A DNA stretch of 64,000 bases from the NCBI GenBank assembly GCA_003290165.1, contig QNQO01001864.1, forward strand, positions 124,001 through 188,000, read 5' to 3'. The DNA comes from Berberis thunbergii (lineage: Eukaryota; Streptophyta; Magnoliopsida; Ranunculales; Berberidaceae). Each line of letters starts with the position of its first letter. The stretch's first letter is position 1. Of the stretch, positions 58,801 to 64,000 are shown in pieces. A program made the position numbers and the translations under genes. A model generated the notes under the pieces. That model searched no databases and was not told the origin of the DNA. It saw only the letters and a list, made by a program, of their open reading frames with translations.

Positions 58801-60470
58801 TACGGGGAACCAGCGTACACAGCCGTAGAATATCAAAAACCGCATCCACGCAGCCGCAGAATATCAAAAACCGCAACCACGCAGCAAGTCAGGCCGCAGC
58901 ACTCAGCAGCAGCAGTCCATGTCATCGCAGCCAGAACACAGCATCGCAGCAACAGTCCATGTGAACACAGCATCACAGCAGCTAGCAGTCCATGTCATCG
59001 CAGCTGCGGACCGCAGTAAAAGCAGCACCCATCCAAACAGAGAACACTCTGTTTTGTGACAGACTGTCCAGTCCAGTGCGCACCCACCGTGTTGCTGCTC
59101 GTCCCCCTAATTGCAATCCTGTTTTGCAGTTCCATGCAGTAAAAAAAACAAAGATATTCCCAGTTTAGAAAGCATACCAAGCACATTAGATTTGCATTAG
59201 ATAACTACAACATACCAAGAACATTCCAGTTTTCAATCCCTTATGTTCATCACATAAGTGTGCCAGAATCATCCTTCATGGTGTTACTGATTCCTTCTGA
59301 GAAAGCGACTCTAACTGACTTGCATTTTTAACAATGTTCCTGGTGTGGACATTGTTTGGAGCAGGTTTAGGCTGTGAAAACATACATAATAATAGTTTAT
59401 AAGGTCTCTCTATACATAATAAACATACAGATAATTAAAAGGTTCCTGGTGACTATACTCTGTGGCCCCGACCCATTATGGCACTTATTTCTTAAAGACT
59501 TTTGAAACACTTTTGTATCCATATGATATTTCATTCATGTTTTGACAGACTCACAGTCATCAGCACACCTATAGAGGTTTTGAAATACAGAAATCACATC
59601 CCAAGAAATCAAGTGTCATTTCATAAAATGCAAAGTGGAAAAATACCAATTTATATTAACGGTCCTTCATCATTAATTCAAATACCACATTATGGGGTTT
59701 AACACGGCAGATATTTGATAGATGTGATTTTAATGGGAAAGAGATCACCTCTCCCAAAACACCAATGCATTTGAAACCTCCATGTCAATGTGACAGAGTG
59801 ATCAAAATGCAAAATAATTCTAAAGTGCGAGGCCAAAACCCCAGTGCAATTATGAGAACTGAGAGCTGATAAAATATCACATATTTTCTGTAGGATAAAT
59901 GTGCAAATCTTTTCACGAAAAATTACTTCTTCATATTGGTGAAAATGTATTCAGGGGATAATGAAGACAATTTCCATTTTTATCACTATAATAACAGCAT
60001 TTGCATCTATAAAGTGGCTGGCTGAAACAGATAATAAAGCACTGAACATGCGAAAACGATGTTGCACGCAGTATTATTTGTGTAACATTGTAAAAATTTA
60101 AGGTATATGAAAACCAACCCATTCACACCTCATTCTCTACTGTCCCATTTGGAAGCAATTTCACAACTTCATGTAGTTAAATGCATCTTAAGCCATAGAA
60201 AAATGAATTCTCTAGTCGTAAATCCAAATACTTTTCTCAATCAAATGCATAAAACTGTCCCAATTGCCAAAGACAAAGTAACTAAACATGTTAATGAGAA
60301 ATTTACAACTAGAGATTCAAGTTTTAGAATACATACAGATGGTCAATCCCTCCTTACTCAATCCTTGGCTTTGATTGTACTTTCCATCCAATTGAATCGA
60401 CTCAAAAGATCCATTTCTTGTTTTAAGTATTGTGCAGGAAAAGAACTTTGCCTACACTGCAGGTCATATA
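58801..60470. other. CACTA-3 interior with GC-rich filler and one exon-like frame
   Basis: At 58830-59060 degenerate CAGCA / agtccatgtcatcgcag repeats occur. At about 59277-59370 the minus strand reads KPAPNNVHTRNIVKNASQLE and SLSQKESVTP to a TGA after an AG, which looks like a terminal exon of an unidentified gene. The rest, 59380-60470, is A/T-rich and I see nothing. Confidence 0.35.
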
Positions 60471-60690
60471 TCACCTTTTAAACCATTTTGGAATAGCTTT
60501 CTTTTCTGCAAGTTTAGACTCTTTGACAACAGGGGAAGGGGCTGGAACTGGAATAGTAGGCTCGGGTGCAGATTCCTCAAACTTGATGGGTTCCGAGATA
60601 AGATGTAGGCCATTCAAAGACTTGATTTCATCTTGAAGGAAGGGAATGGAATTTTGATCTGTAGTCTCATCTCCTGCCAACAATGATTAA
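60471..60690 (-). other. Exon-like stretch, unidentified, in CACTA-3
   Basis: The minus strand encodes DETTDQNSIPFLQDEIKSLN, then PAPSPVVKESKLAEKKAIPK and WFKR to a stop. It is bounded on the right by a splice-like AG and has clear protein composition (acidic, proline-rich, basic end). I do not recognise the family. Confidence 0.4.
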
Positions 60691-62178
60691 AGAAATTTTC
60701 AGACAGACAGTGCAATACATCTAAGGATCAATTCCCTGCATGTCTATTTATCAGAAGCTATAAGTATACAAAGTAATCAACAATGGATTACCCCAAATTC
60801 CTATAAGTATACAAACTAATCAACAAGAACATCAAATTCTACTCGCATTGAAAAATATTAAACAATATCAGAATTTTCTCTTTCTCTTTCTTTTTCATTT
60901 TTTTAAGGGCAAACAAATTATCGAAAGCCATGATCCACTCTCAAAGTTAATGGGCAGCTCCATCTTGACAGCGATTGTGAATAACAACGTTAAAGAGAAC
61001 AAAATTTACCTTTTGGCAGCTCATATGAAAAATACACAATTGCACCAGGGACGAAGCCAACAGAGTAAAAAATCCTAATCTCATCTCAAGTAAATTCACA
61101 AATCTGCTGGTGAGACTGATGGAATACTCTTCCACATATTACTATCTGTATAACTACAAGAGTGCAAGTGTTGGAGTATGAGGTCATTTTCGTGTACATA
61201 ATTTTTTTGTTTTTGGTCTTCAAAAGCACAAAGATATGAATGCTTTAGAGAAACAAATTTCAAATGAAAGAGAGATTTTGGAGTTCAGATGCATACCAAG
61301 TGATCTTGGCCAATGTCCACCATCCACCATGCACAAGTCCTACCATCCTCAATCAGAGGACCAGCAAAAGAAGTTGCCTGACTTAAATCATACCATGATG
61401 CAGTCAAGAAGCCAAGGAATACCATGAATACCCAAGCTACTATGTTGAGGCTGCAAGATCATACATGGAAATCGATTAGTACACCATGTTAAGCATATAA
61501 ATAATAAGTGGAGGCATGTCTCAAGCCACATATCACCCACAAACAAAACCACACTATTTACACTTGGTGCCACTTTCAGTGGTTTTAGTTCCACCTGGGT
61601 CTAATCAGAACTTTAAATAACAAATGGTTAGTTATCTATACAATATGTATGCACTTGCCAAAGAATTTCACTTCTTAATTCACTCTCCAGATTCTTATTT
61701 TAAGAAGAGTATTTTGGTTTGAAATGAATTTTTCCATCAAATACACATCTGCGAAGAAATCGGAGACACATATTAGACCTACATAATAAAAGATGCACAC
61801 CATTTATCAAGCAAACAAAATTTCACCCATTGCCCTGTTCTATTGTCTCCCTTCTTCTATTTTCTCCCATTGCCCTGTCCAACTTAGGTCGCACTAACCT
61901 AGTACTAGCTTTCGTATACGTAAAAAAATAATAATAATAATAATAATAAAATAATAAAAATAAAATCATTTCGATTAGGAATAGTCTTGAATATAAATTA
62001 TATTGAGCTATTACATAACTATAAAAGATGACTTAATCCTCACTGATCAACCTTTGCAAGTATTCGGATTAAATTCATTGTAGTTGGTCACTCTAAAAGG
62101 GACTAGCTAAGAACACAAAAGAAAGTATTCTACATATATAAAACAAGAACATAAATCAGAAATATTAGGCACCACTTA
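60691..62178. other. CACTA-3 interior, mostly unassigned
   Basis: A minus-strand frame at about 61300-61430 (TASWYDLSQATSFAGPLIED, then TCAWWMVDIGQDHLV) is protein-like but unidentified. At 61835-61950 there is the first copy of a ~116-bp direct repeat ending in an AAT microsatellite. Nothing else was recognised. Confidence 0.35.
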
Positions 62179-62330
62179 CTTCTGTAGGCTGCAGCAGTCC
62201 CTGGGAAATCGGTTATCATTCCATCAATGGCTGATCCACTTCTCATGGCATATGTATTGATCTCAATTGTGGTGTATGACAAGTAGTCCCATGCTTGTGA
62301 TGGAAATTCGTTCTGGAATAGAAACACGTA
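62179..62330 (-). pseudogene. Captured GDPDL-like (glycerophosphodiester phosphodiesterase-like) exon
   Basis: The minus strand reads VYVFLFQNEFPSQAWDYLSY, then TTIEINTYAMRSGSAIDGMI and TDFPGTAAAYR before a GT site. The QNEF-SQAWDF--DPT-EINTY--G--IDG-ITDFP-TA--YR pattern is the C-terminal part of a GDPD domain in plant SHV3/GDPDL proteins, which are GPI-anchored and act in cell wall organisation. Only one exon is visible. Confidence 0.75.
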
Positions 62331-62389
62331 GACAGGGAGGTTGAATGAATATAGCTTCTACACAATATGGGTAGCACCAGTGAGTATAC

Positions 62390-62647
62390 CATTCCTAGAC
62401 AGTTTAAATAAAATAAAGGTGTTTAGCTTTATCTTGGTTGTGGCACTGCAAGCTGAAAGCTAGAGTGCTTTGAACATTTCATAAATCACATAATAAAAAA
62501 GTCAAGTCCACTAATGCAGTGACAAAGGATGAAATGGCTAATGCAGTGATACATTACCTGCAGTGCTGATATTCTTGTCTAAGAGATTCAAGTTCTGACA
62601 TCAAAGCAGGGACCTGCTGAGTATCTGTGTGTGTCCTCTGGAGATCT
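62390..62647. repeat. Left arm of a 258-bp inverted repeat
   Basis: It covers the end of the FLX-like exon and the start of its intron. It is repeated in opposite orientation at 63389-63648 with few differences (such as cattcctagacagtttaaat versus atttaaactatgtctatgaatg). Confidence 0.9.
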
Positions 62648-63117
62648 TGAGTCAGTTGTTGAACTTTAGCAAAGAGCTCCTGTCTTGCAGTGACCAAGCT
62701 TTGAGCTTCAGTATGTGCCTGCTGCAACTCTGCATTAACAGAATCTGTTGCATGCAGATCAACTTCCATCTTAACTATCTTATCCATGATGCCCCTCATA
62801 TGTTGTTCCTTATCATTCTTCATAGCACCGACTTGGGCCTACAACCTCTGCAACTCCTGTTGTGCACCAGCAAGTTCTTTCCTCAAAGCTACATGAGTAG
62901 CTGCAAGCCGGTGGTTCTCTGTTGCAAGCCTTTCCATCTCCATATGTTGTGTAGACATCTTCTGTTCTAAGACTTCCGGGGGAGGCAACATGTCAAAAGG
63001 AGGGAACGGGCCTGGTGGAGGGTGGATACCAGGACCAAATGGATCAAGATGCATCAGTCCAGCACCTGGAAGAGGCCGCCTCATATGAGGAGGTGGAAGG
63101 CGACCTTTGCTTTCCAT
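62558..63117 (-). pseudogene. Captured FLX-like (FLOWERING LOCUS C EXPRESSOR-like) first exon
   Basis: It starts with an ATG at 63117: MESKGRLPPPHMRRPLPGAG, then GIHPPPGPFPPFDMLPPPEV, a coiled coil (MERLATENHRLAATHVALRK), and near the end PALMSELESLRQEYQHCR before a GT site. The N-terminus and order match plant FLX-like proteins, which associate with the FRIGIDA complex in Arabidopsis. A TAG at 62836-62838 breaks the coiled coil after LQRL (CAG to TAG is the likely change). The 3' exons are absent. Confidence 0.9.
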
Positions 63118-63388
63118 GTTAACCGATTAATGTCACCTAAACAATAAGACAAGTAAAACATAAGATAAACGGACGACGGATTGCCACCAATTGTTCATAT
63201 TCATGCATTACAAGAGTCAGACCTGTTTACTGAAAGCAATAAGATATAAGAATTAAGAGAGATAAGGGTGAGAATCTATGAATTACCTGAAATTAGCAAT
63301 TATTCTTGTAAAATTGTTTTCCTTTGATTTATATCAGCTTGTTGGATTGTTAATCTTTTTACATTATTGCCACAGAAGTTCTTCCATA

Positions 63389-63648
63389 AGATCTCCAGAG
63401 GACACACACAGATACTCAGCATGTCCCTGCTTTGATGTCAGAACTTGAATCTCTTAGACAGGAATATCAGCACTGCAGGTAATTTATCACTGCATTAGCC
63501 ATTTCATCCTTTGTCACTGCATTAGTGGACTTGACTTTTTCATTATGTGATTTATGAAATGTTCAAAACACTCTAGCTTTCAGCTTGCAGTGCCACAACC
63601 AAGATAAAGCTATACACCTTTATTTTATTTAAACTATGTCTATGAATG
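63389..63648. repeat. Right arm of the inverted repeat (FLX-like exon end, plus strand)
   Basis: Plus-strand copy of the FLX-like exon end (...PALMSELESLRQEYQHC) and its intron start, 740 bp from its partner. Transcription through both arms would form a stem of about 255 bp with the FLX exon in the loop. The 63118-63388 region between is A/T-rich with no gene. Confidence 0.9.
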
Positions 63649-63679
63649 AATATACTAAACCCTCTCATGTTTACCTTAT

Positions 63680-63797
63680 CTGTTCTATTGTCTCCCTTCT
63701 TCTATTTTCTCCCATTGCCCTGTCCAACTTAGGTCGCACTAACCTAGTACTAGCTGTAGTATACGTAAAAATAAATAAATAAAAATAATAATAATAA
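63680..63797. repeat. Second copy of a ~116-bp direct repeat
   Basis: Copy of 61835-61950 (ctgttctattgtctcccttc, ccctgtccaacttaggtcgc), ending in an AAT/AAAT microsatellite. It lies in the same orientation as the first copy. With the inverted repeat it shows local rearrangement. Confidence 0.88.
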
Positions 63798-63822
63798 TAA
63801 ATTTTCAATGAGTAAAGAAGTA

Positions 63823-63934
63823 CAACCTTATTCCTTTGAGATGGAGGATCGCTGTCTAACACCAAAATGATGTGAGAACCATCACTTGTGAAAGTCCTTA
63901 TGAACCTTCTCATCCATTTCATCTCCATGAGCAA
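63823..63934 (-). other. Exon-like stretch, unidentified, at window edge
   Basis: The minus strand reads WMRRFIRTFTSDGSHIILVL, then DSDPPSQRNK and a GT site. It is protein-like, in the same orientation as the other captured pieces, and unidentified. The last 66 bases of the window are A-rich and hold nothing I can name. Confidence 0.35.
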
Positions 63935-64000
63935 ACTTCATACCACATATAGAACACGCATGCAAAGTTAAAACACATACAGAACACATGCTGCAAAGAT

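Larger units (their letters stand above)
51841..64000. mobile_element. CACTA-3, left end and interior; right end not in window
   Basis: The left terminus is CACTACAAAAAAAATGGAAA, preceded by CTT, followed by a dense subterminal array (51860-52540) with AGCGACGG palindromes. No matching right terminus (TTTTTGTAGTG) was seen up to 64000, so the right boundary given is the window edge, not the element's end. Minus-strand host gene pieces follow as in CACTA-1 and -2: MLO, a probable FIZZY-RELATED piece, a GDPDL-like exon, an FLX-like exon and several unidentified exons. That the element reaches the window edge is inferred from this shared pattern. Confidence 0.65.

Overview
The window is transposon-dense DNA from a flowering plant, probably a eudicot with a large genome. 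The evidence is spliced plant gene fragments with GT/AG introns, CACTA, MULE, hAT, Ty3/gypsy and LINE sequences, and a plant-type 5S rRNA relic. I see no intact host gene. The window is a stack of nested mobile elements. Many of the gene-like stretches are pieces of host genes inside CACTA transposons.

Layout. (1) A degraded Mutator-like element (MULE) spans from before position 1 to about 31 kb. Its transposase/OTU-protease gene lies in three pieces (1-164, 14991-16219, about 27131-27420). A plant-mobile-domain (PMD) relic (about 28301-30190) faces it. (2) CACTA-1 (165-14990, target duplication AAA) sits inside the MULE transposase. It carries a decayed TNPA/Transposase_24-type gene and exon groups from a chromomethylase, an RNA-dependent RNA polymerase, methionine synthase (MetE) and CCT-gamma. 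(3) An Athila-like gag-protease LTR element (16220-27053) sits inside the OTU part of the MULE. Its gag is broken by a 562-bp hAT-type element with a perfect 8-bp target duplication. (4) A Tat/Retand-like LTR element (31439-48227) has a gag, a 70-bp tandem array, an antisense ORF and no visible pol. Its gag is split by CACTA-2 (32453-42626), which carries pieces of coatomer gamma, a Rab8/RabE GTPase and a PDR-type ABCG transporter. (5) A 5S rRNA relic and a LINE with decayed ORF1 follow (48.4-51.4 kb). (6) The left end of CACTA-3 is at 51841 and no right end is seen. It carries MLO, probable FIZZY-RELATED, GDPDL-like and FLX-like pieces. A 4.0-kb solo LTR (TSD GATTC) lies inside its MLO exon.

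How it fits together. Every recognised host fragment in the three CACTA elements is on the minus strand, keeps its introns, and stops at or near exon borders. In CACTA-1 the element's own TNPA-like gene is on the same strand, upstream of the captured pieces. Transcription from the right-hand end would therefore read the captured exons in sense and could make chimeric or siRNA-generating transcripts. CACTA-1 and CACTA-2 have nearly identical left ends and belong to one family; CACTA-3 belongs to a related family whose subterminal palindromes have changed on both arms. The most notable point is that CACTA-1 holds pieces of two gene-silencing families, a CMT DNA methyltransferase and an RDR, in one transcriptional orientation. 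Exon borders were read by eye from GT/AG sites and family knowledge. No database search was run.
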